NCBI GenBank assembly: GCA_025451235.1
Contig: JANWKT010000013.1
Span: forward strand, 145,317 to 209,316
Origin: Flavobacteriales bacterium
Lineage (GTDB): Bacteria > Bacteroidota > Bacteroidia > CAIKAF01
Direction of reading: 5' to 3'
Length of the DNA: 64,000 bases
Shown here: positions 25,530-33,470 of the stretch, piece by piece
How the letters are laid out: every line of letters starts with the position of its first letter
How positions within the stretch are numbered: the first letter of the stretch is position 1
Notes under the pieces: generated by a model
What the model saw: the letters and a program-made list of their open reading frames with translations, nothing else
The model's database searches: none
What the model was told of the DNA's origin: nothing
Made by a program: the position numbers and the translations under genes

Positions 25530-26585
25530 CTACTTATTTATTTTTTTCAGGTAATACGTCAATACCGGAAAATGGTCGCTATAGCCACCCGTATATTCAT
25601 TTCCCACATAACAGCGGAATGGATAACCTTTGAAGTTACCCGTCTTTTGGGTCATGAATGATTTATTAAATACTTCTGCTTTACTGAAAAAGAATCCTAA
25701 TTGGTTTTCCTGCGTCCATGATTTACTCATGATCACCTGGTCAAAAAGATTCCATGCATCCTGCCATGCCAATGTACCGATACCCTGTACATAAAAGTCA
25801 GCAAAAGGATTGTAGAGCTCTGCGATATTCAGGTCTTCCATTTCCTTATTGGCCCTTAACACTTTACGAATACTAGGACTCATGGGATCATCATTAAAAT
25901 CACCCATCACCAATATTTTGGCTTCGTCGTTGGCGTCCAGGATGGAGTCGATTACTTCGCGACATACTTCTGCGGCTTTGGCTCTTAAAGGCGCAGAAGC
26001 ATCTTCACCACCCCTTCTGCTAGGCCAATGATTCACAAAAATGTGGACCATTTCATTCAACAATAGCCCTTTCACATATAAGATATCTCTGGTAAACGCG
26101 GTGTCTCCATCCCTTTTGATGGGAACATAGATGCTGGTAGTTTTGATGGGGGTAAAATATTTTGGATTATACAATAAAGCCGGATCGTTCCCTCTTAAAT
26201 CAGGTCCGTCAATTAAAATAGGTTGATAGTTTCTATTAGCAATAGCTGGTTGTTTGGCCAAGTCATATAGAACATGGATGTTTTCAATTTCAGCAGTTCC
26301 TATGATGGCAGGTCCATCAGGAGTCTTGTCAATACCCATCTTCGAGATGACGTCCGCTAATTTTGATAGTTTATCTTTATAAACAGCTCCTGTATAATTT
26401 TTTGCTCCTTCCGGAAGGAATTCTTCATCATCTTTGTTAGGATCGTTAATGGTATCATATAGATTTTCGAAGTTGTAAAAAGCTATTGAAACAATTTGAT
26501 AATCAGAATATTCATTTTTCTGACCCCATAGATGAAAGGGTAATAAGATCAATAGAAAAAGGCTCGGGAATAACTTTAAACGCAT
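25530..26585 (-). CDS. Endonuclease/exonuclease/phosphatase family protein
   Basis: The 351-residue product has a signal peptide (MRLKLFPSLFLLILLPFHLWGQ) and a single EEP (DNase I-like) domain. Visible motifs are FYNFENLYD, GTAEIEN (metal Glu), VNHWPSRRGGEDAS (catalytic His), GDFNDDP and the terminal YSDHFPVLT (catalytic Asp-His). It may be a periplasmic or surface nuclease or a nucleotide phosphatase. No T9SS domain is present. The frame opens upstream at 26624, but the ATG at 26585 starts the signal peptide cleanly. It is first in the unit with the endonuclease I gene, 12 bases apart. Confidence 0.92.
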   Translation of the reverse strand: MRLKLFPSLFLLILLPFHLWGQKNEYSDYQIVSIAFYNFENLYDTINDPNKDDEEFLPEGAKNYTGAVYKDKLSKLADVISKMGIDKTPDGPAIIGTAEIENIHVLYDLAKQPAIANRNYQPILIDGPDLRGNDPALLYNPKYFTPIKTTSIYVPIKRDGDTAFTRDILYVKGLLLNEMVHIFVNHWPSRRGGEDASAPLRAKAAEVCREVIDSILDANDEAKILVMGDFNDDPMSPSIRKVLRANKEMEDLNIAELYNPFADFYVQGIGTLAWQDAWNLFDQVIMSKSWTQENQLGFFFSKAEVFNKSFMTQKTGNFKGYPFRCYVGNEYTGGYSDHFPVLTYYLKKINK

Positions 26586-26683
26586 ATACAATAATTCTGT
26601 GAGCAAAGATATTACAAGAATCAAACCATATATTTTTTGTTATTAAGTTTTGGATAAGTAATCATTAAATTGAACGGGTATAA

Positions 26684-26713
26684 TTGATAAAGAGGGAAAA
26701 TGAAGTAATTTTA
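26684..26713 (+). promoter_or_regulatory. Probable promoter of the TonB receptor gene
   Basis: TTG (26684-26686) and TAATTTTA (26706-26713) are 19 bases apart, matching TTG-N19-TAnnTTTG with one mismatch in the last base. The start ATG is at 26736. In the same divergent gap a minus-strand TATCTTTG (26611-26604) is a perfect -7 box for the nuclease operon, though without a clear -33. Confidence 0.5.
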
Positions 26714-26735
26714 CGCCCCGGTTCAAATTTTGATA

Positions 26736-29519
26736 ATGAAGAAATCACTACTCATTCTAAGCCTTGTACTCGCTTTATTTTCGTTTAGATCCTATAGCCA
26801 GAATGCAACCATCAAAGGAACAGTTAATGACCAAACTACCCAGGATGGATTGGCCAAAACGCTGGTTATTTTAATGCCATTAGGCTTAGATACTTATACA
26901 GATGACAATGGTAATTTCCAGTTTGACAAAGTACCTCCGGGCACTTACACCCTTAAAATTGTTGCAAGTAATTTTACGCCCATTGAGCAAACGGTAGAAG
27001 TAAAAGGCGAAAATATCGATTTAGGTGAAATTGAAATGAAGGCTGATCTAAGTAAAGAAGTGACCAATAACGATGCCTTGATCCCGGTAGTTACTGTAAG
27101 TGATGATGATGCACAGGAAGGAGGAACGGGAGACAATAATGTTGCCGGTATACTTACTGCTTCCAGAGATGTATTTGTGGGTGCTGCCAGTTTTACTTTT
27201 AGTGCTGCCAGGTGGAGACCCAGAGGTTATGGGGGAGGGGAATACCAGGTATTTATCAATGGTATACCGGTAAATGAATTAGATAATGGAAGAGTATATT
27301 GGGGCAACTGGGGCGGATTGAATGATATGTTCCGTTTCAATGATCAGAGTTATGGATTGGAACCAACCACTTTTGCATTCGGCGATATTGGAGGATCTAA
27401 TAATATTGATGCAGTAGCTGCACGCCAGAGAAAACAATTGAGAATTTCGTATGGGGGTTCAAACCGACAATATAACCATCGGATCATGGCTACTTACTCT
27501 ACCGGAATGCTAAAAGGGGGATGGGCATTTTCCTTATCGGGCTCATATAGGTTAGCAACGGAAAGTTATTTCCCTGGAACTTTTATGGATACGTGGGCTT
27601 ATTTTTTTTCAGCTTCAAAAAAGATCGGGACCAAGCATATTTTAAGCTTTACAACATTTGGTGTTCCAGGCCGAAGAGGAAAAAACTCAGCAAGTGTTCG
27701 GGAGGCCATGGACCTAACGGGTAATATGTTTTATAATTCCAATTGGGGATATCAGAATGGAAGGGTAAGAAATGCGAACTACAATGAAAGTTTCCAGCCT
27801 TATTTTATTTTGTCTCATGAATGGAAGATCAATCCACATTCCTCTTTACAAACTGCGGCAGCTTACCAAACAGGTACCAATGGTGATTCTTATTTCAATT
27901 GGTTCAATGGATCGAATCCTGATCCAGATTATTATAAATACCTACCCAGTTATCAAACGGACAGTACATTACGTCAGCAAACGACTGAGGCGATCCAAAG
28001 TAATCCAAATCTTTTGCAGATCAATTGGGATGATCTATATAATCAGAACTATGCCAATCTCGACTCTGTTCCAAACGCGGAAGGAATCCCCGGAAATACG
28101 GTGGTAGGAAATAGATCTATCCATATCCTGGAAAAAAGAATGAAAGCCTTGAACGAATTTTCTTTCAATACATACTATAACAACACGGTAAGTGATCATG
28201 TTGCCATTACATTCGGTGCCATGTATCAAATGCAAAAGAACCGATATTATAAAGTGGTGGATGATTTGTTAGGCGGAGATTTTTATGTAGACCTGAACCA
28301 ATTTGCCCAGTTTACTTTTCCAGGGAATGATTCAGTATCACAAAATAATTATGATACTCCCAACCATGTAGTTCGGGCCGGAGATGAATATGGCTATAAC
28401 TATGAGTTGCATTTGCATAAAGCATCCATCTGGGCTCAGGGAAGGTTTAGCTTCAAAAAGGTAGATTTCTTTATTGCCGGTAAAATGGACCTGAATGTTT
28501 TCTGGAGAAATGGATTATGGAGAACAGGATTGTTTCCGAACAACTCATTGGGAGAATCCGAAACCTTTACCTATGCCTCTCCTTTTGTGAAAGCCGGACT
28601 TACCTATAAAATCAATGGTAGAAATTATATTTTCGCCAATGGATCCTATGGACTCAGGGCACCTTCGGTAAATGATGTATTTCTTTCACCCAGGACCCGT
28701 AACCAGACCCTGGTGAACCCTATTCAACAAACGGTGATCTCAGCCGAAGGAGGATATATCCATAATTCGCCCAAATTCAAATTCAGGGCGGTGGGTTATA
28801 TTACATATGCATTGGATGGTATCAGGACCATGAGTTTTTATCATGACCTGTATAACAACAATGTGAATCTCAATTTACAAAATATTGACATCCGTTCTTA
28901 TGGAGGTGAATTTGGATTGGATTGGAAAATTTGGAAGGGAATTGCATTGAATGCGGCGGTTGGTATTGGAAGATCTCAATATGTTGACCGACCCTTGGCT
29001 ACTACTACACTGGATAATTCACAAGCTCTTTTATCGGCTGATGAAACCGTGTACTTTAACAATGTAAATGTGGCAAATGGCCCACAATGGGCCAATACCA
29101 TCGGGATTGCTTATAACTCACCCCAATTCTGGTTTTTGAAGCTCAACTTTAATTATTTCGATTGGATGTGGGTGGATGCTAGCCCAATACGAAGAACAGC
29201 CACTGCAGTGGAAGGATTGGATCCGAATGGAGAACAGTATAGGAAGATCATTACGCAGGAAAGACTTCCTGGTGCTTTTACAATGGACTTCTTCGGAGGT
29301 TATTCATGGAAACTGGATAAGACCTTCAAAAAAATGAAGAAAAGTCAATACCTTAATTTTACTGCCAGTATAAGTAACATCACCAACACTATTTTCTTTA
29401 ACGGAGGGTTTGAACAGTTGAGATATGATGATGTGAACAAAAATCCTGACAAATTTGCCAATAAATACTATACTGCTTACGGCTTCAACTTCTTTTTGAA
29501 TGTAACTTACAGAATGTAA
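26736..29519 (+). CDS. TonB-dependent receptor
   Basis: The 927-residue outer-membrane protein has a signal peptide (MKKSLLILSLVLALFSFRSYSQ). A CarboxypepD_reg-like domain follows (about 23-105: ATIKGTVNDQTTQDGLAKTLV...), then a plug domain (about 130-240) and a large beta-barrel ending in the aromatic NFFLNVTYRM. No SusD partner is adjacent; instead a DUF5689 lipoprotein follows after 27 bases. With two nucleases and a lamin-tail protein transcribed divergently, uptake of nucleic-acid breakdown products or phosphate is a reasonable inference. The frame begins at a TTG, but the ATG at 26736 is the natural start. Confidence 0.92.
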   Translation: MKKSLLILSLVLALFSFRSYSQNATIKGTVNDQTTQDGLAKTLVILMPLGLDTYTDDNGNFQFDKVPPGTYTLKIVASNFTPIEQTVEVKGENIDLGEIEMKADLSKEVTNNDALIPVVTVSDDDAQEGGTGDNNVAGILTASRDVFVGAASFTFSAARWRPRGYGGGEYQVFINGIPVNELDNGRVYWGNWGGLNDMFRFNDQSYGLEPTTFAFGDIGGSNNIDAVAARQRKQLRISYGGSNRQYNHRIMATYSTGMLKGGWAFSLSGSYRLATESYFPGTFMDTWAYFFSASKKIGTKHILSFTTFGVPGRRGKNSASVREAMDLTGNMFYNSNWGYQNGRVRNANYNESFQPYFILSHEWKINPHSSLQTAAAYQTGTNGDSYFNWFNGSNPDPDYYKYLPSYQTDSTLRQQTTEAIQSNPNLLQINWDDLYNQNYANLDSVPNAEGIPGNTVVGNRSIHILEKRMKALNEFSFNTYYNNTVSDHVAITFGAMYQMQKNRYYKVVDDLLGGDFYVDLNQFAQFTFPGNDSVSQNNYDTPNHVVRAGDEYGYNYELHLHKASIWAQGRFSFKKVDFFIAGKMDLNVFWRNGLWRTGLFPNNSLGESETFTYASPFVKAGLTYKINGRNYIFANGSYGLRAPSVNDVFLSPRTRNQTLVNPIQQTVISAEGGYIHNSPKFKFRAVGYITYALDGIRTMSFYHDLYNNNVNLNLQNIDIRSYGGEFGLDWKIWKGIALNAAVGIGRSQYVDRPLATTTLDNSQALLSADETVYFNNVNVANGPQWANTIGIAYNSPQFWFLKLNFNYFDWMWVDASPIRRTATAVEGLDPNGEQYRKIITQERLPGAFTMDFFGGYSWKLDKTFKKMKKSQYLNFTASISNITNTIFFNGGFEQLRYDDVNKNPDKFANKYYTAYGFNFFLNVTYRM

Positions 29520-29546
29520 TATTTAACTAATACAAAAACGTTTCTC

Positions 29547-30842
29547 ATGAAAAAACAATTTTTGTTTTTAATTTTATTAACCGGGCTTTTTTCTTCCTGT
29601 ATCCAGGACAATTTCGATAATCCACCTACGAATGGAGTTGATCCAAATATGACAGCCAATATTACCATTGCTGGTTTAAAGGCCATGTATACCGGAACAG
29701 CCTTACAATTGCCAGATTCTTTGATCATCTGTGGAATCGTAGTAGCGGATGATAAATCGGGGAATTTCTATAAGTCAATTGTTATTCAGGATTCAACTGC
29801 CGGTATTTTGATCAGAATGGACAATACCGGTTTATTTGGAAGTTATCCTGTAGGAAGAAGGCTTTTCATTAAACTTGGTGGTTTATGGATGGGAGAATAC
29901 GGTGGATTGATACAATTGGGCGCAGCTCAAACGATCGGAACCACCAATGAAGTAGATCCTATTCCTGCAGTATTGTTTGATTCCTATATTTTTAAAGGAA
30001 CATTGAACAATGATGTAATTCCAATTACCGTTGATATTACTTCTCTCAGCAATTCACACCAGAACATGTTGATCAGATTACAGAACGTTCAATTCGTTCC
30101 TGGGGATACCGGAGAGACTTTTGCTGATGCAGTATTTCAGCAATCCGTAAATCTTTATATAAAAGATTGTAATAATAACCAGGCTATTGTTAGAACCAGT
30201 GGATATGCTGATTTTGCAGGTACGGTGGTGCCTTCAGGCAACGGAGAATTTGTTTGCATTTATAGTGTATATGGTTCCGATCAACAATTGATCGTAAGAG
30301 ATCCTTCGGATCTGAAGTTGACTGGTCCACGTTGTGGTGACCCCGTTATTTATAAGGATTTTGAGGATGGAGCATTGCTTTCTGGTGGATGGACGATGCA
30401 GAACGTGGTGGGCTCCATTAACTGGGCCACCAATACCATAGGAGCTCAGTTCGGAAATGTATACGCCCAATGTTCGAATTATATTCCACCGAATACAGCT
30501 TGCGAAACCTGGCTGATCTCTCCATCGATGGATCTTTCGAGTGTGGCATTACAAAACCCGATCTTTAGTTTTGAAAATGCATGCAATTACAGCGGAGCAG
30601 CTTTACAGGTATATATATCAGAAGATTATGTATCCGGTTTACCTTCAACCGGTACCTGGACCTTATTGCCGGTTGCCCTTTCTTCTGGTAGCTGGAGTTG
30701 GGTGAATTCTGGAAATATTAATTTATCTGCGTATTATATAGGAGCTGACTTTAGCAATATCCATGTTGCTTTTAAATATACCGGCTCCGGAACTGACGGA
30801 AAAACTTGGGAGTTAGACGAAATAAAGGTGATCCCACAATAA
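29547..30842 (+). CDS. DUF5689 / choice-of-anchor J lipoprotein
   Basis: The 431-residue product starts with a lipobox signal (MKKQFLFLILLTGLFSSC). Residues 30-260 fit the DUF5689 domain, with OB-fold-like strands (ICGIVVADDKSGNFYKSIVIQDSTAGILIRMD). Residues 270-430 fit a choice-of-anchor J or MAM-like jelly-roll domain (YKDFEDGALLSGGWT...ETWLISPSMDLS...WELDEIKVIPQ). DUF5689 proteins commonly accompany TonB receptors and secreted nucleases in Bacteroidota. It may be a surface ligand-binding partner of the receptor just upstream. A strong terminator follows at 30863. Confidence 0.88.
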   Translation: MKKQFLFLILLTGLFSSCIQDNFDNPPTNGVDPNMTANITIAGLKAMYTGTALQLPDSLIICGIVVADDKSGNFYKSIVIQDSTAGILIRMDNTGLFGSYPVGRRLFIKLGGLWMGEYGGLIQLGAAQTIGTTNEVDPIPAVLFDSYIFKGTLNNDVIPITVDITSLSNSHQNMLIRLQNVQFVPGDTGETFADAVFQQSVNLYIKDCNNNQAIVRTSGYADFAGTVVPSGNGEFVCIYSVYGSDQQLIVRDPSDLKLTGPRCGDPVIYKDFEDGALLSGGWTMQNVVGSINWATNTIGAQFGNVYAQCSNYIPPNTACETWLISPSMDLSSVALQNPIFSFENACNYSGAALQVYISEDYVSGLPSTGTWTLLPVALSSGSWSWVNSGNINLSAYYIGADFSNIHVAFKYTGSGTDGKTWELDEIKVIPQ

Positions 30843-30862
30843 GAAAAAAATGTATAATGGAT

Positions 30863-30895
30863 CGGGGTGAAAATTTTTCATCCCGGTTTTTTTTT
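30863..30895 (+). terminator. Rho-independent terminator
   Basis: CGGGGTGAAAA (30863-30873) pairs with TTTTCATCCCG (30875-30885), with one G-T pair. The stem is followed by nine T's (30887-30895). It ends the TonB receptor-DUF5689 unit. Confidence 0.85.
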
Positions 30896-30920
30896 GGTAC
30901 AACGGGGAATGAAACAACGG

Positions 30921-31679
30921 TTATAACAAAAACTCAAGCGTAGTATTCAAATACTCCAAAGGCTTTTCTGCATGTATCCAATGGCCGGCCCCAGCTATGG
31001 TTGCCAGCCTGCTGTTGGGAAAATGCTCTAGTATAGGATCAATGTCCGAATCGAGAATATATTTACTTTTTTCACCCCTGATAAATAGGGTAGGACCTTC
31101 AAAAAAAATATTTTTGGGTAACTCCTCTCCTACATTTTCTATCTGAGCTTTTATAACCGGTAAATTAAATCTCCAGGCTAGTTTTTCTTCTTTCCAATAG
31201 AGGCTTTTTAAAAGAAACTGGCGAACACTAAAATCGGCCAACTTTGACCCCATATAGGTCTCTGCTTCTTTTCGAGTAGAAATGGTTGCAGGGTTGAGTC
31301 CGGTAAGTGCATCTAAAATGTCGCTATGATGTGGAGGATAGTTTTTGGGAGCAATGTCACTCACCACCAATTTATCCACCCTTTCCGGAAACTTTCCGGC
31401 AAGGAACATGGCCACCTTTCCCCCCATGCTATGCCCCATAATATGGGCCATCTTTAATTGCTCATCCTGCATTAATTCAATCACATCTTCGGCCATGGCA
31501 TCGTAGGTCCAAACTTCGCTATGGGGCGATTGGCCATGGTTACGAAGATCGATAGCGTACGTAGTAAAATGTGTTCCATATTTTTTGGCGAGTGTATTCC
31601 AGTTATCTGCGGTTCCAAACAACCCGTGTAGGATGATCAATGGTCTTCCTTCGCCATATTTCCTGAAAAACAATTTCAT
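30921..31679 (-). CDS. Alpha/beta hydrolase (YbfF-like esterase)
   Basis: The 252-residue single-domain protein shows the alpha/beta hydrolase features. The oxyanion motif [12 protein letters not shown] is at 18-29, the nucleophile elbow GHSMGG near 82-87, the acid in the C-terminal half (IRGEKSKYI...D) and the catalytic His in [12 protein letters not shown] near 235. This pattern is closest to the YbfF esterase group. The substrate is unknown. The start overlaps the pdxJ stop by 4 bases, so it is translated from the same mRNA as pdxJ. Confidence 0.9.
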   Translation of the reverse strand: MKLFFRKYGEGRPLIILHGLFGTADNWNTLAKKYGTHFTTYAIDLRNHGQSPHSEVWTYDAMAEDVIELMQDEQLKMAHIMGHSMGGKVAMFLAGKFPERVDKLVVSDIAPKNYPPHHSDILDALTGLNPATISTRKEAETYMGSKLADFSVRQFLLKSLYWKEEKLAWRFNLPVIKAQIENVGEELPKNIFFEGPTLFIRGEKSKYILDSDIDPILEHFPNSRLATIAGAGHWIHAEKPLEYLNTTLEFLL

Positions 31680-32395
31680 TGAACAGATAATTGTCGCTTG
31701 TACATTTGTATGGTATTTTCCAATCCGAAATACAGTGCATCCGCAATGAGAGCATGACCAATACTTACTTCCAACAACTGTGGGATCGTACTTGCGAAGT
31801 ATTGAAGGTTATCTAAGTTGAGGTCGTGCCCGGCATTTATTCCTAAACCCAGCTCATTGGCTTTTATGGCGGCATTCAAATATGGCTTGATGGCTAACTC
31901 TTTACCGCCGGCATATCCTTTCGCGTATGCTTCGGTATATAATTCAATTCGCTCGGTTCCTGTATCAGCTGCATGGATGATCTGGTCTTCCACCGGATCC
32001 ATAAAAATGGAAGTTCTGATCTTATGTTTTTTAAATTCTTTAATGATCTCTTTTAAAAAGTCCTTGTACTTGAAGGCATCCCAACCGGCATTACTGGTAA
32101 TGGCATCCGGGGCATCCGGTACCAGGGTTACTTGGGCCGGCTTTACCTTGCAAACCATTTCAATAAACGGAACACTGGGATAACCTTCAATATTGAATTC
32201 GGTGGTAAGAATCGGTTGTAATTCATATACATCCGAGAACCTGATATGCCGTTCATCAGGCCTTGGGTGTACTGTAATACCATCTGCCCCAAACCTTTCA
32301 CAATCCAGGGCCACAGCGGTTACCCGGGGGATATCCCCTCCCCTGGAGTTTCTAAGTGTGGCTATTTTATTAATATTTACGGATAGTTTGGTCAT
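31676..32395 (-). CDS. pdxJ: Pyridoxine 5'-phosphate synthase PdxJ
   Basis: PdxJ condenses 1-deoxyxylulose 5-phosphate with aminoacetone phosphate to make pyridoxine 5'-phosphate. It is a TIM barrel. The start [17 protein letters not shown], the [12 protein letters not shown] motif (about 40-51), ELYTEAYA near 155 and the phosphate-binding [12 protein letters not shown] and [13 protein letters not shown] near the C-terminus are all present. Length 239 is typical. The frame opens with TTG at 32404, but the ATG at 32395 gives the family start [10 protein letters not shown]. Confidence 0.97.
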   Translation of the reverse strand: MTKLSVNINKIATLRNSRGGDIPRVTAVALDCERFGADGITVHPRPDERHIRFSDVYELQPILTTEFNIEGYPSVPFIEMVCKVKPAQVTLVPDAPDAITSNAGWDAFKYKDFLKEIIKEFKKHKIRTSIFMDPVEDQIIHAADTGTERIELYTEAYAKGYAGGKELAIKPYLNAAIKANELGLGINAGHDLNLDNLQYFASTIPQLLEVSIGHALIADALYFGLENTIQMYKRQLSVQ

Positions 32396-32538
32396 CTTAA
32401 CCAATATTTAAGTAATAATCAAAACTTTTCTGAGTTTTAACTGTATAATTTATTAGTTTCGCTACCATACAGTACATTTATTAATGAGTAGCTGCGTAAA
32501 GTTAAACATATTAAGAACTAAAAGTAAATTCTCCTTTA

Positions 32539-33201
32539 ATGATTGCTGAAGAGCTCATAAGTAATGAAATTCCGCCCTTGAAAACTTCGGATACCGGGTT
32601 AAAAGCTTTGGGCTGGATGGAAGAATTTAAGATTTCGCATTTACCTATTGTCAACCATACTGATTTTCTTGGATTGGTTTCAGAAGAGGACATCATTAAC
32701 TATAATGCACCCGATGAAGCGTTGGGAAGCTACCGTTTGTCGTTGGCCCAGCCTTTTGTTCGTAGCAATCAGCATATTTATGAGGTGATCAAGCTGGTGG
32801 CCGATCTACACCTTTCCGTGATACCGGTTTTGGATGCACAACAAAAATACCTGGGGCTTATTACCATCCGTGATCTGGTACAAAAGCTGGCCGCTCTTTC
32901 ATCTATTAAGGACCCAGGAGGGATCATTGTTCTTGAAGTAAGCGAAAGAGATTATAGCTTGTCTCAAATTGCACAGATCGTTGAAAGCAATGATTGTAAA
33001 ATCTTAAGTTGTTATGTAAATACTATTCCCGATAGTACGCAAATGAAGGTGGTGATCAAAGTAAACCGAACCGATCTTCGGACCGTACTGGCCACCTTTA
33101 CCCGTTATAATTATATCATCAGGGGTTCCTATATGGAGAATGGTGCCAACGACGACATGCGTGACCGTTATGATATGCTCATGAATTATTTAGACATGTA
33201 A
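32539..33201 (+). CDS. CBS domain-containing protein
   Basis: The 220-residue soluble protein has two CBS repeats in the first 125 residues (FKISHLPIVNHTDFLGLVSEEDI and DLHLSVIPVLDAQQKYLGLITIRDLV). The remaining 90 residues have an ACT-like pattern (VLEVSERDYSLSQIAQIVESNDCKILS). CBS pairs usually bind adenosyl ligands. In Bacteroidota a gene of this family often lies next to pdxJ, as here, where it is divergent from it. The target is unknown. Confidence 0.9.
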   Translation: MIAEELISNEIPPLKTSDTGLKALGWMEEFKISHLPIVNHTDFLGLVSEEDIINYNAPDEALGSYRLSLAQPFVRSNQHIYEVIKLVADLHLSVIPVLDAQQKYLGLITIRDLVQKLAALSSIKDPGGIIVLEVSERDYSLSQIAQIVESNDCKILSCYVNTIPDSTQMKVVIKVNRTDLRTVLATFTRYNYIIRGSYMENGANDDMRDRYDMLMNYLDM

Positions 33202-33265
33202 TTTTTTGGGGCGGCCCTTTTCCATTCGCCAGGGCCTGTGCACAATCCACTCAGGGTGGGGCTTA

Positions 33266-33374
33266 CGCTTTATCTTTACAGGTAGGTGTATATTCGAAAA
33301 TCGGCCCTCCTCACAAGCCACATATGCCCCGGAGATTTACTCCTATCCACCTACCTGTAAAGGATACCGCCTGC
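33266..33374. repeat. Palindromic element, second copy of the outer ends
   Basis: The inverted repeat TATCTTTACAGGTAGGTG (33271-33288) pairs with CACCTACCTGTAAAGGATA (33348-33366), with one bulged base. The outer ends are CGCTTTATCTTTA (33266-33278) and TAAAGGATACCGCCTGC (33358-33374). The first is identical and the second nearly so to the ends of the element at 192-296, while the inner arms are unrelated. Confidence 0.75.
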
Positions 33375-33439
33375 CTAAGCGCAGGCCTGCAACATGGCAG
33401 GCAGGCTTTTATCTTTGCCGCATATTTTATTCAAAAAAA

Positions 33440-33460
33440 ATCCCGGTAGTTAACCGGGAT
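33440..33460 (-). terminator. Rho-independent terminator of the OmpA gene cluster
   Basis: ATCCCGGT (33440-33447) pairs with ACCGGGAT (33453-33460) around a 5-base loop. The minus strand continues with eight T's (33440-33433). It lies 11 bases past the stop of the last OmpA-family gene. Confidence 0.85.
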
Positions 33461-33470
33461 CTAAATATTT

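Larger units (their letters stand above)
33202..33470. other. Repeat-rich gap between convergent genes
   Basis: It contains the composite palindromic element at 33266-33374, a further hairpin GCCTGCC...GGCAGGCAGGC (about 33369-33407) and the terminator at 33440-33460. A 90-codon plus-strand frame across it is only a by-product of GC-rich repeats. Confidence 0.65.
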
